Positions 1 to 9,842 of a stretch of DNA of 20,990 nt are shown one piece after another. Location of the stretch: positions 10,236 through 31,225 of the forward strand of contig NMRA01001257.1 in NCBI GenBank assembly GCA_002633005.1. Direction: 5' to 3'. Source of the stretch: Phoronis australis (taxonomy: Eukaryota; Phoronida; Phoronidae). The notes beneath the pieces were generated by a model. The model did no database searches. It had not been told where the DNA came from and saw nothing but the letters and a program-made list of their open reading frames with translations. The stretch's first letter is position 1; every line of letters starts with the position of its first letter. The position numbers and the translations under genes are program-made.

Positions 1-2584
1 GTTGTATCTCCCAAACCGTTTGCAGGATCTTTACTAAATTTAGCAAGTGTATTGATGTGATGTTGACAACGGACGATGACGACTTTAGGATGATTCTGAC
101 TACCGGTATGCCTCTAGTGGCAATTTTAGTATTTGCCTCTAGTGGCAATTTATAGTATTTTACATTGACCTCTGTATTTTCATAGGTCTTCAGGTGTATA
201 CTTTGTGTTACTTCGTGACTATGAAGGAAAAGTTCCAAGTAGAAATTTGTTTCTGGCATTCTAATGCTATGCTAATCTCGTATGTTGGTAAATTTGTTTT
301 TATTCTATGTTTCTGTGGTGTTTTAAGCAACTGGTGTATAGGATGTGCTTGTATTATGAAGATTACTCACATTTTGCCCCTAGCCTATTGAGGAGACAAT
401 GACCATGCCTTTCCATTTTGCTAAGTACAACATACTACATATATGCTCTCTACTGGCCACTTTGTGGTACCAATAAACAACCCTAGAAGGATACCGTATG
501 CGGTGCAATTGTGGGCGCATTTCAACGCTCTGCGTTGCTCTTGTTCCATATGCCCCTCTCTGCATGGCAAGGGATAACGGAGACAACTTTCGCTTAATTT
601 TTTTCTCGAAATTAAATTGTATATTACTTGAGAAAAACTGATGACTTGACAGATAACATCAATTTCTGCGCATTTCCTGATATTTGAAAATATAGATATT
701 TTCATATTGAGTGGCCCCGCCCTTGAAGGAGGCCATTGATGACATTCAAGTGGCCACCCATTTTGTGTTTTTATTGACAAATTCTTAAGGGGCCGCTCAC
801 AGAGAGAGGGCCCACTTTTGGAATCAATCACCTCTATTTTCCTGTTTTTCGTGAAATCGTGCAACCGGCTTTCATGTTGAAGGAAGTCACTCCCTGCCTC
901 GTTTTGGGACCACACGACGGTGGAATGCACTGCCACTCTTTTTTCCAAGCTTAATGATGTTTAGCCTTTCATCTCAAGGTGTCCCATTTCAGACGGTACC
1001 CTCTCTCGGTGGAGTAGTTCGGGGGAAATGTCCCTTTATCCTTCTATACATGTAAATCCGACACTGCCAAGTATTCACGATGGAAGTTGATATTCCAAAT
1101 TTGTCAAAAAAACACAAAACATTCGTACACAGCACAGCCATTTGACCCAAACAACCAAAAACGTGAAAAATACAGTAGGATTGCCGTCATCGAAAGGATA
1201 GACTTTTGAAGAACGTGAAGACAACTATTTATGAATTACACAAAAGGAGTATTTCCGATGGTTATTTATAAAATAACGTTACTGTTTCCCGTAGTATCAC
1301 AAGATTAGTATCTCTTTTGAAGATGGTTACTATGAGTTGTTTGTAAGGAATTCCCATATGTGGAAAGCACTGCTGCCTAGACTATTATTTGTGATGACCG
1401 TGTACGCGTCGAAAGGGTGTACTCTCGCAATCATAAACAAAGATTTCATCGTTTTTTTGTCAGTGGATTTCAAGTCTACCTCGTGAACCGTTATAGGTAC
1501 CTCTGAAATGATAAAAATACACCTTAATACTAATGCCCCATCTCCCATATTCCTCCGGTTACGCGTCAAAAGTCTGCAAGCATGCATGTGCAAATTGCTT
1601 ATAACATTCTGTTTTGATAAACAAGTTCGTTGATTTCTGATTTACTTGTTTATGTAGCTACGGAAATCGATAGATTCATAGATGATTTTTGTCAATTAGA
1701 AGCTAATATTGCAAGAATTGACGATGTTTTAGTGAATTTAATTGCAGCCTAAAGTTGAAAAAACTTTATAATCCGATCCCCAAATAGTAAAGTACACTTA
1801 TAGAAGATTTTTGCATATCTAAAATAACTCTCAAAGACATTGATGAAATTCGGACTACCAAACCGTAGATAGAAAAACGTTTTAAAAATCCTTAAATAAA
1901 TAAAATTAAACTCATTGCTTGGAAAGGTTGTGTTTGCACTTCCTTGGTGTTTTTAGTTTCCAGTAGTATTGAGCAATGAATTTTTGCTCTTCAAAACTGA
2001 ATTGATTGCTTGTCCTTATTTACGTGCACGTCGTGACTGACTTACCAACGTTAAAGATAAGATGTAACCATGCAGTTGGCCCCCGCAGAATCTCAGCGAT
2101 CCATGGAAACTGAATTTGAACTCCATGCATTCAGGAAGTGTGTACATTTTTGGGACAAACTATCATTTTCCCTTGCCACCAGAAACTGGACTACCGGTCT
2201 TGTTTCAACTACGCATTTTGAAACAGCCCCAAAGGCAATATACCAGGGACTTCGGGACCTCACCTTTTCAAAAAATACTCCTTCAAAGAATGACCATAAT
2301 AAAGTAAAGTTTCCCGAAACTGGATCACAATAAAACGAATATTGACCTTAGAGCGAGCGCAGAAGGCCGCTACGAGCTGCCTGTCTCAATTGAATCAGAG
2401 CTGAGCTTACCAGCAACTAGCTTTAGTTCATCGAGAATTTCATACTTTCACAATGTTAGATCTCAGCTATAGCTACTTGAGGCAGCTCCTCGCTATCGGT
2501 TCGTATACTGGTCCTAGGCCCGTTCTAATCTCCGTGTTGTTTCACGGTATCTCAACTCTTGATGGCTCCATCCCCGGGACTGTC
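1..2584. other. Non-coding region, AT-rich
   Basis: No gene was recognised. The longest open frame (421-948, minus, 175 codons) has no recognisable domain, no splice context I could support, and unremarkable composition. Small structures are the duplication at 110-160 and a 9-bp perfect stem with a 2-bp loop at 685-704 (TGAAAATAT/ATATTTTCA). 2070-2333 holds another short unsupported frame. Confidence 0.6.
110..160 (+). repeat. 25-bp tandem duplication
   Basis: GCCTCTAGTGGCAATTTTAG plus TATTT (110-134) is repeated at 135-160 with one inserted base. Only two units are present. Confidence 0.9.
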
Positions 2585-2738
2585 CTAGGGCGGATCCAGG
2601 ATTTTGAGTTGGGGGGAGCATTGCAGAGTGTTAGCCAGGGTTTTACCCGTCTGAAATTTGCACCCCCGAACTGCCAACTGCAATCTGGGAGAATTTTAGG
2701 GGTGCATGGCCCCTTGGCCACCCCTAAATCCGCCACTG
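2585..2738. mobile_element. Small DNA-transposon relic (MITE), family A copy 1, 154 bp
   Basis: The ends form an imperfect terminal inverted repeat: GGGCGGATCCAGG on the left, CCTAAATCCGCCACTG on the right. The interior (GTTAGCCAGGGTTT, CGAACTGCCAACTGCAATCTGG, GCATGGCCCCTTGGCCACCCC, read in pieces) aligns along its whole length with 5662-5818. The CAG...CTG termini and GGCGGAT motif suggest a hAT-like origin, which is inference. No clear target-site duplication. The antisense open frame 2542-2829 runs through the element and is not treated as a gene. Confidence 0.8.
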
Positions 2739-2869
2739 GAGGTGGTGGCGATGGGTGGGGGTATTTGGCGAAGTAGAAATGATTTGTGTCCCCCCCCCCA
2801 ATAATTTTTGCCTTCCTACGGGCCTGCATACAGACAAAAATAGAAGTTATAATTTTGAAAATAAGGCCA
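2739..2869. other. Spacer between MITE and LINE, G- and C-runs
   Basis: It holds a G-rich stretch (GGTGGTGGCGATGGGTGGGGG) and a run of about 11 C at 2792-2802, then ordinary sequence. It may belong to a longer, decayed version of the neighbouring element. Confidence 0.4.
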
Positions 2870-3335
2870 AATATTCGGACAAAATGTTTAATTATAACTG
2901 CTTATAAACCAACTGATGTTTGAAACGAAGCTTTTATAACAGAAATGACTGTACAACTTGACACACCTATAAATGACTATATGATAATATTTGGATCCTA
3001 GGAGATCTAAATTTTGATATGTTGTTACGGGCCAGATGCAAGCCTCTCTGTGACCTATGTGATAACCACAACATCGTACAGTTGATTAGCGAGCCTACAA
3101 ACTATACACGGACACTCGCTGATTAATGTTGTGTTTACTACTGTTCTTCAGAAGACTACCTCATCAGGCACCATTAGTATAGGTCTAAGCGATACTCACT
3201 TCATGGTGTAAAAGATCCCAGGCACCAGGAATGCCCTCTAGGAAACTCACGTATTGCAGTTATAAGTGTTTTGACAATGATGTTTATAGTCATGAGGTTA
3301 GTTATATTCCTGCTTACAGTTTTTCAGGTTTTTGG

Positions 3336-3375
3336 CGATCCATCTGACAATCACGACGATTCATCTGACAACCAC
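3336..3375 (+). repeat. 21-bp tandem duplication inside the LINE endonuclease remnant
   Basis: CGATCCATCTGACAATCAC (3336-3354) is followed by CGATTCATCTGACAACCAC (3357-3375), two mismatches in 19. It is a local slip in a decaying element. Confidence 0.8.
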
Positions 3376-3488
3376 TGGTCATAACGGACATTACTCACAG
3401 CGCTAATTAATGAGCATGCACCGCTGAAACAGGCTAAGAATAGAGCCAGTGAGCCACTGTACATAAACAAGCGCCTGAAGAAAGCTGT

Positions 3489-3710
3489 TTGAGACAAAAC
3501 AGGCTACACAATCGTTACAAAGGTTTCCGTGTCCCACAAAAATGGGAACGATACCGTGCTCAGAGAAATCTTTCTGCTGACATAACAAAGCAGGCAATAT
3601 GTGATTATTTTAAAACAAAGTGTGAGGGGAGGACAAACAATAAGGACTTTGGGCCCACAATCAAAACCTTTCTTGACAGACAAGGGAAGAAAGGATTGGG
3701 GCAATATTAG
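3489..3710 (+). pseudogene. EN-RT linker fragment of the LINE
   Basis: The frame reads WERYRAQRNLSADITKQA, then YFKTKCEGRTNNKDFGPTIK. This matches the pattern (W..YR.QRNL, YF..KCEG, KDFW.TIKPFL) seen between endonuclease and reverse transcriptase in jockey-like elements. It stops at 3708-3710, just before the minisatellite. Remnants of the preceding INEHAPL block lie near 3400-3425. Confidence 0.75.
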
Positions 3711-3729
3711 GTTTAAAATTGGATATAAT

Positions 3730-4010
3730 ATTGTCACTAGTCTGTCTGATGTATGTACACACATGAATGAGATTGTCACTAGTCTGTCTGATGTATGTAC
3801 ACACATGAATGAGATTGTCACTAGTCTGTCTGATGTATGTACACACATGAATGAGATTGTCACTAGTCTGTCTGATGTATGTACACACATGAATGAGATT
3901 GTCACTAGTCTGTCTGATGTATGTACACACATGAATGAGATTGTCACTAGTCTGTCTGATGTATGTACACACATGAATGAGATTGTCACTAGTCTGTCTG
4001 ATGTATGTAC
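3730..4010 (+). repeat. 42-bp minisatellite, six perfect units plus a 29-bp partial
   Basis: Units start at 3730, 3772, 3814, 3856, 3898 and 3940, with a partial from 3982 to 4010. By eye all units are identical. One frame reads IVTSLSDVCTHMNE per unit. This is the LINE's own segment just before the conserved NEYFV block, so the array was made by tandem amplification of a piece of the retrotransposon ORF. Because 42 is divisible by three, several frames stay open on both strands. Those long frames are artefacts. Confidence 0.97.
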
Positions 4011-4472
4011 TTTTATGTATACATCACCTCCAAAACTGGTGGTGCTGTTAATCTCACACAGTCATCAGAGACAAATGGATCATTTGTGAGCAAGTGTGTT
4101 GACCACTATGTGAACCATTCTAGTATTCAGGCTATTAAAACTAGAATGAAGAGAGGAAACTTCTCCTTTAAGCACACTACTCCGAATGAAGTGGAAAAAG
4201 TTATCGAATGTCTCGATACAAATAAAACCTTTGCTAGGAATCACATTCCAGCTAAGTTGCTTAAACCAGGTGGTAAATTTGTAAGTCATTATGTAGCTAC
4301 TATTTTTAATCAGAGCATTGACACTGGTAAATTTTCGTACATAGCAAAACTTGCTGAAGCAGTGCCAAGTTTTAAAAAGGATAACAGACTGAAGATGGAA
4401 AATTACAGACCAGTGAGTATACTATCAGCTCTTTCCGAGATTTTTGAGAGACTTGTGTTAAACGCGTTTTAG
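4005..4472 (+). pseudogene. Reverse transcriptase N-terminal fragment of the LINE
   Basis: The longest intact stretch of the LINE protein. It begins YFYVYITSKTG just after the minisatellite and contains FSFK, EVEKVIECLDTNKTFA, IPAKLLKPGG, FNQSIDTGKF, FKKDN and YRPVSILSALSEIFERL, the usual block order before RT motif A. It ends at a stop (4470-4472). The protein then continues in another frame from about 4473 (DPRIAAYRSGYSYQSV), so a frameshift lies there. Confidence 0.85.
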
Positions 4473-5630
4473 ATATTATATTAGATCCGCGGATTGCTGC
4501 CTATAGGAGCGGATATAGCTATCAATCAGTGGTCGAGGATTGGATGTTGGCTGCTGAACAAAATCAGTGTGCTGAAGCAGTGTTCATGTATCTGAGTAAA
4601 GTGTTCGACTGCCTCCCGCATCAACTCATGATTGCAAAATTAAGAGCGTATAGTGTGAGTGAACATTCATGTGCCTTTTTATGGTCCTGTCAGGAAGGAA
4701 GCAGCGTGTTAGCATAGGTGGAGTGTCTAGTGACTGACTAGATATAGTCAAGTGCCACATGGATCCATCATGGGTCCAGGTCTGTTCCATATTTTTGTGA
4801 ACGGTATCAGTGTCTTATTTACTGAGGTACATTTGTATAATTATGCTGATGACAACACTCTCTTAGCAAGTGCTCGCACAAGGGATGATATCATAGCCAT
4901 ACTGACATGTGGGTCTTCAAAAGCAGTTACGTGGTTTAAGTAAAATATGATGGAGGCAAATATATCAAAGGTTCATTTTATATTTCTTCGTGACTCCAAA
5001 AATGTATCCAGGGCTGTTGTCGAGGTTGAAGGAGCCCAAATCATCAGTGAGGTGGACGTTAAATTCAGTACTTGTTGTCGTACTTGATGAGGACCTGAGT
5101 TTGACAACCATGTTAAAGTTTTATGCCGAAAGGCAGGAGCTCAGCTCAACGTTTTACAGCGTCTGGCTAGGACTCTAGACTTGAGTAGCCGTATGATGAT
5201 TTTTCGATGTTCATTTTATCTCAGTTTCTCTACCGTGCTTTAATCTGGCATTTTTGTGGACCAGTCCAATGTAGGGCCCTGCGGTTGGTATTTGATGATT
5301 TTTCTAACTCATATGAAACCCTATTACAGAGAGCTAATCTAACTACTCTAGAGTTTGGAAGACAGAGAATGATTCTAAAAGAAGCTTTCAAAATTTTGAA
5401 CCTCTTGTCACCCCTATTTCTGTAGGAGCTTCTCACAATTCACAGGATACTATATAATTTGAGATCATCCTACAGGACAAACAGTTCCCAGTGCAGAACC
5501 ACTCGTTATGGTCTGCCATCTTTCAGAGCCTATGGCTCTAATTTGTAGAACTCCTTATCAGAGGAAGTGAGATCGAGCTTACACTTAAAGACATTTGTGC
5601 AATATGCAAAGTTAACACTTTCTTGATTCA
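4473..5630 (+). pseudogene. Reverse transcriptase catalytic and C-terminal region of the LINE, broken
   Basis: At least four frame breaks or stops separate conserved pieces: SYQSVVEDWMLAAEQNQCAE, MYLSKVFDCLPHQLMIAKL, VPHGSIMGPGLFHIFVNGI, YNYADDNTLLASA, VKVLCRKAGAQLNVLQRLA and ALRLVFDDFSNSYETLL. The metal-binding Asp of motif A is replaced by Tyr (TAT at 4589-4591), while the YADD pair is kept. The C-terminus fades into SLSEEVRSSLHLKTF near 5590. Confidence 0.8.
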
Positions 5631-5661
5631 AACATAATCTCTCCTATGGTGGTAATTGTTT

Positions 5662-5818
5662 CAGGGACGGATCCTGGATTTTGAGTTGCGGGGCCAAGGC
5701 AGAGTATTAGCCAGGATTTAGCCCTTCAGACATTCGCATCCTGAACTGCCAAATGTAATCTGGGAAAATTTTGGGGGGGCCATGGCCCTCTTGGCCACCC
5801 CTTCTGAATCCGCCTCTG
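5662..5818. mobile_element. Small DNA-transposon relic (MITE), family A copy 2, nested in the LINE 3' tail
   Basis: It begins CAGGGACGGATCCTGG and ends GAATCCGCCTCTG, with the same interior as 2585-2738. The bases touching each end are an exact 5-bp direct repeat, TGTTT (5657-5661 and 5819-5823), a possible target duplication. LINE-type sequence lies on both sides, so this copy inserted after the retrotransposon did. Confidence 0.8.
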
Positions 5819-5975
5819 TGTTTAATCTTGTTAATCTTGTATATAGTGTTTTAATATTTGTTTTAATTTCATATTCATTAATTTCATAACGTATGCATCT
5901 TAGTTGTCGGTGTACTAGTCTGTGGCTAATGTTTTCTCTTGTTTTACTTGAACCAACTATAAATAGACTTGACTT

Positions 5976-8395
5976 GGCCTACTTTGGAGTTCGTCAGTGG
6001 TAACGGGGCGTTCACATTCTCTACGCATTTTTAGTATAAGACCATTACGGACCTAACTGAAAAAGTACAATAGGTAATGTGACTTAATTTTGGCTTGCCA
6101 AGGCGGATCCCAAAATTCCGGTGAGGGTGCAATACTGCACATAATTTCGAATTCCATTTCGAGTAAAAAGATTCGAGACTGGTCCCAGAACTCTCCGACT
6201 GTGTGATCACGACTCATTCTCAAGCAGTGACAACATCTGGTGCACGGTTGCGGCGACCAACGGCGGTTTCAAATTTAGGAAGACTAAATGGGACTCCCTG
6301 GTTTTGTGAGAACTGGCAGGGACAGGATGACCTACTAACTTCATTTAGTTTCGACCCGGCTGTGTGCGTCGCGCTGCGATTCGATCTTGACATGATGAAT
6401 TGTGTCATGGTTGATAATTCTTCAGTATTCCTACTTCATATCATTTTAAAATGCAAGTGCGTACTCATTTTAAGACATCAATGCGGGCAATTTCGAGTGC
6501 ATATGATATCTGACTACGGTTTCTAGTTGTGGTGGCCAGCTGATTTGATAACTACAGCAATCGATCAACGTTCAGTGGATACCCCCAGGCAACCCGCGAT
6601 CAAGAACGCACGGAAAGTGATCGATAACGAAATTTGGCGCGAGAAGCGAAGCCAGGAAAGGTGAGTGAATTTGATGATCTGGAGTTGTTTTCACTTCCAA
6701 TGTGAAAACAGAGACACGAGTTCAGGGCGTAACACAATGAGGAAGGACAGGTAGAGGTTTAAGCCAGTGTCTTTTCCGATTATTGGAGAAAAGTTAACCG
6801 AGGCATCGCATGAGCCAAAAGTGATTTGTATGTCATTTTGGCAAATTGCGGTTATTTTTGGAATTATATCAATAAATTGACCATGACGTTATGAAGAAAT
6901 GAAGTGTGAAAATATAACGCAACTCTTGTTTTTTGTAGTTTTGTCAGGATCTCAGAATTTTTGACACTTTTTGTTGAAAGAAGCGATCGAGAACTTAAAG
7001 ATAAGCGATCGGGAACGCAAATTTGTGTTTTGTTTATGTGATCGAACCATAATGAACTATTTACTTATAAAACGTGGAAAAGGTTACAAAATAAGTGTGG
7101 TGCAATGAAGTAATCACATTTTGCGTCATTACTGTGTTAGTTTCGCATCATAACTAAACAATAGCATAGCTTACCATTAAATCCCCATGAGCACTACATG
7201 TACATCAAGCATACTATTTTATTTATAGATATTTTCACAAATGAATTTACTTTCATTTCGGGAAACAAGTTCATTGTTATTGTGAGGCGAGCTTCAACGA
7301 ACATGTTACCCACGACGTGAAGGTACCCCTTACCAGGGTTTTGAAATACAGACGAAACCACAGGGAACAAGGGTTTTAACTAAGACTAACCTAGGAGTTG
7401 TTCCATGTGGCGCGTACACCAGGAGTAAACAAATTGTTGCAGCAGATGAAGACGAGTGTCGAATCTTCCTGCAAAATTGTGACACCAAAAGAAAAAAAAG
7501 AAATAGTCAGTGAAGTCAAAGAATGGGGTTGAGCTTGCTCATGGGGAAAGAAAGGAGTGCGACCATAAACTATAGATAGATTAACGAGTATCTATGGTGC
7601 GACAAGACCATTCATGAGATGAATATATATTCTCGTTCGGGAACGTCTGAACAAAAATTGCCAGAAGTAGTGTAAGCTGATTAAACGGGAGGGATTTTTC
7701 TTGATGTTTTACTGATAACATCGATACAGAGATGGACAGATTGACTTGTGGCACCGTGTGACTTGGTTATACAAAAAGATGTGAAATATTGCTTTAGGGA
7801 AATCAGCTTTACAAACCCATTAAATATTTCCTTCGAATTTCAAATTACTTTTGGAATGTATTAGACTAAATCATCATTGAATCATAGACAATGTATTTCG
7901 AACTGCTTGATAGTTAGTATAAATGTATCTCACAGGGAATCAACAACAACATGAAAACAATTTCTATAATAATCATTAAACATGTAGTTTCTTTTAAAAT
8001 ACTAATTGGTCAGAACACTTGCATGTAAGCATTGCCCAATGACACTTGGTATGGCCATTTAAATCTGTGAGACGATTGACTGTGGGTTTGTTCAAAAAGT
8101 AGTTATGCTTTGAGATTGTGCGTAGATGGAGAGTGAATAATTAAATCCAGTAATTAATTTATTATATGATAACCCCTAATTAGACAAGTGAAACCTATCG
8201 TTAATTAAGTAATCATCTACAAAGAAGAGTAACTACGCTAGCGCCCGCTTTAAAGACTACTTCAATCAATCAACCAAAATAATCAAATGTCTTATCTGCT
8301 ATCCAAACTAGGACTCTACACTTGTTGGATGTCTGTCCTGTTGGTGAATCTTCGAACTACACACACTGTATAGCAACAGTGTGCATGCTGGCGTG
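5976..8395. other. Non-coding region with small motifs
   Basis: No gene was recognised. Notable short items: GGCGGATCCC at 6103-6112, which may be a lone transposon end; a 28-bp patch (6541-6568) related to 13214-13241; a perfect donor-type AAG|GTGAGT at 6661; and the motif GCGATC(A/G)(A/G)GAAC three times (6596, 6983, 7005). The short frames at 6203-6526 and 6220-6408 are not supported as genes. Confidence 0.55.
8024..8060 (+). repeat. 37-bp dispersed repeat, copy 1
   Basis: TGTAAGCATTGCCCAATGAC followed by ACTTGGTATGGCCATTT. It matches 9786-9822 with three mismatches, and the similarity continues a few bases both ways (AACACTTGCA to the left, AAATCT to the right). Confidence 0.85.
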
Positions 8396-8524
8396 CGTTC
8401 AGTAGACGCTAGGACCTAGCTAAAACCTAGTCAAAGTCACGTGTTCTCATTTAAAATACACGGCAATATCTCACGTAATCTCGAGAAGTCTTGCTTTTTA
8501 GCGAGGTCCTAGTGCTACTGAACG
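8396..8524. repeat. Hairpin element (129 bp) with ~21-bp inverted arms, MITE-like
   Basis: CGTTCAGTAGACGCTAGGACCT (8396-8417, given here only as its key parts CGTTCAGTAG and TAGGACCT) pairs with AGGTCCTAGTGCTACTGAACG (8504-8524; key parts AGGTCCTA and CTACTGAACG). The interior also pairs loosely (GCTAAAA...TTTTTAGC, CACGTG...CACGTAA). CAG...CTG ends would fit a hAT-type MITE, but no target duplication is seen. Confidence 0.7.
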
Positions 8525-8528
8525 GGAG

Positions 8529-8655
8529 GCTGGTCACCGTCTCTGGTGATGCAACACTTGCAGGCAATTTCTTCTACCCGCGATTCTTCTTGCTGGTCAC
8601 AGTCTCTGGCTGGTGACGCAACACTTCAGGTAGTATCTTACTACCCACGATGCAA
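8529..8655 (+). repeat. Diverged tandem duplication, ~63-bp period
   Basis: GCTGGTCACCGTCTCTGGTG at 8529 and GCTGGTCACAGTCTCTGG at 8593 start two related units. Both continue with a CAACACTT block, a TTCTACCC/TACTACCC block and CG(C)GAT. The second unit has a short extra GCTGGTGA. It directly abuts the 8396-8524 hairpin. Confidence 0.65.
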
Positions 8656-9138
8656 GTGACAAGCTCTTAGTTAACTTCCTGTTCGTTAAGGAGGCATAGA
8701 ACAGTTCTCACTGGGTTTTGCAAAACTCACATCACTTGATTTGTCACCTTTTCTTCACTCTGTCAAAAACAGGATGCAAAGAATGACATGTTTTCAGTTA
8801 TTTCACATAAAAAGCTCTGCAGATGAGCGCAGAAACTTTATTCTCTCTTGTATTTTTGACCCTTTCAACCCCACTGAAAACCAAGCTAGACTAAGAAAAC
8901 TAGGGGTAAAAAAGTGCAAAATCGGCACTTTTCACCCCAAAAACACCACTTCCCTGCTGATGCACGACTAAAACCAATAATAGATTCTGAAAGCAAATTT
9001 CCCACAGATTCCGAAAATGTGGTCCAAAAGTACTGGCAAATAACTAGTTTTTTGGCAATTCTGGCTTGTTTGAGGGCTACCTAAAATCGCAGCCAATTTC
9101 TTAGTCACTACCCAGCAATGCACAATTGCAACCGGGGG

Positions 9139-9150
9139 CCGCCATCTTGA
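9139..9150 (+). promoter_or_regulatory. YY1-like motif GCCGCCATCTTG
   Basis: The string matches the conserved CCGCCATNTTG promoter motif of animals. There is no supported transcript nearby, so function is unproven. It may be chance or mark a non-coding transcript. Confidence 0.25.
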
Positions 9151-9765
9151 AGAAGAGCGCAGCTACAGCCGAGAAAGTGGCCTTTTTATTCTCAGGATGT
9201 TCACAAATACAAACAAACCACATTCACTGAGCCTACATGCAATGCCCACCTACAAAATGCCCAAACTTGGCCTACCAGAAATTTTAATATTTTGGCAGTG
9301 CAAATTGGCCGCGGCCGCAGCCTAACTATTCAGTGCCACCTAACCCTTGCCCTTGCCAATATCCTTTCTAGAATCTTCCTCGAGATGGCTCTGCCGTACA
9401 ATTTTCTCTGTACACTGTGGCAAGTCTTTATGCTTCAACTACTATAAGTCAGCTGGATTTCTTTTTGACTTAAGCCCATCTAATAATACTCTACTTATTC
9501 AATGATTGGTTAATAAAAATCACGTGATCATATCCAATCATATCATTATATCATTGGCTGTTACAGTTTGTTCTCAGAATTTTCTAGAAATTCTAGAGTA
9601 CTTTGACCCCAGAACCCAAAGTTGTAAACAACATTTAAAAATAGATTTTGACGTTAAAGTACATGTCAACAAGTTTGACCCCATGATTTAAAAGTATGCA
9701 CAAATTTTGGGCAGCTTAAAATGGATCTATTCTTACTAATTACTTAATCAATATTTATTCTGACA

Positions 9766-9842
9766 AAATCTACCTAAACACTGCATGTAAGCATTGCCCA
9801 ATGACACTTAGTATGGTGATTTAAATCTACCTAAACACTGCA
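9766..9842 (+). repeat. 37-bp repeat copy 2 inside perfect 20-bp direct repeats
   Basis: AAATCTACCTAAACACTGCA occurs at 9766-9785 and again, without change, at 9823-9842. The 37 bases between (9786-9822) are the second copy of the 8024-8060 repeat. The arrangement looks like an insertion with a 20-bp target duplication, or a 57-bp template-switch duplication. Confidence 0.9.

Larger units (their letters stand above)
2870..5975 (+). mobile_element. Degraded non-LTR (LINE) retrotransposon, EN-RT type, 5' truncated
   Basis: A relic resembling jockey/CR1-group elements, read on the + strand through several frameshifts and stops. In order it shows: endonuclease remnants (GDLNFD near 3001; ISEPTNYTRT near 3090; SLINVVFTTVL and GLSD near 3120-3200); an EN-RT linker (3489-3710); the RT N-terminus (4005-4472, with IPAKLLK and NYRPVSIL); motif A degraded to MYLSKVFDCLPH; GSIMGPGLFHIFVN; YADD (4842-4853); and a C-terminal part (HFCGP, then ALRLVFDDFSNSYETLL). 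A T-rich tail runs to ATAAATAGACTTGACTTGG near 5975. The element is interrupted by a 42-bp minisatellite at 3730-4010 and a small DNA transposon at 5662-5818. Ends are approximate. It is certainly inactive. Confidence 0.85.

Noticed and set aside
421-948. 175-codon minus-strand open frame
   Set aside because: No recognisable domain, signal peptide or splice context. A frame of this size is possible by chance in 21 kb over six frames. It might be repeat-derived; homology search or transcripts would decide.
2542-2829. Minus-strand frame with Pro-rich start
   Set aside because: It runs antisense through the MITE and the adjacent C-run, so it is treated as repeat-derived.
3504-3989. Long minus-strand frame made of repeated ISFMCVHTSDRLVT units, and the similar frame 3661-3972
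   Set aside because: Both are shadows of the 42-bp tandem repeat, whose length is divisible by three so every stop-free frame stays open.
3601-4089. Plus-strand 162-codon frame across the minisatellite as a gene
   Set aside because: It is only the amplified LINE segment plus out-of-frame flanks, and its ends do not match a protein family.
9583-9597. TCTAGAAATTCTAGA as a heat-shock element
   Set aside because: The spacing of the nGAAn/nTTCn units is off by one at the centre, and no gene lies nearby.
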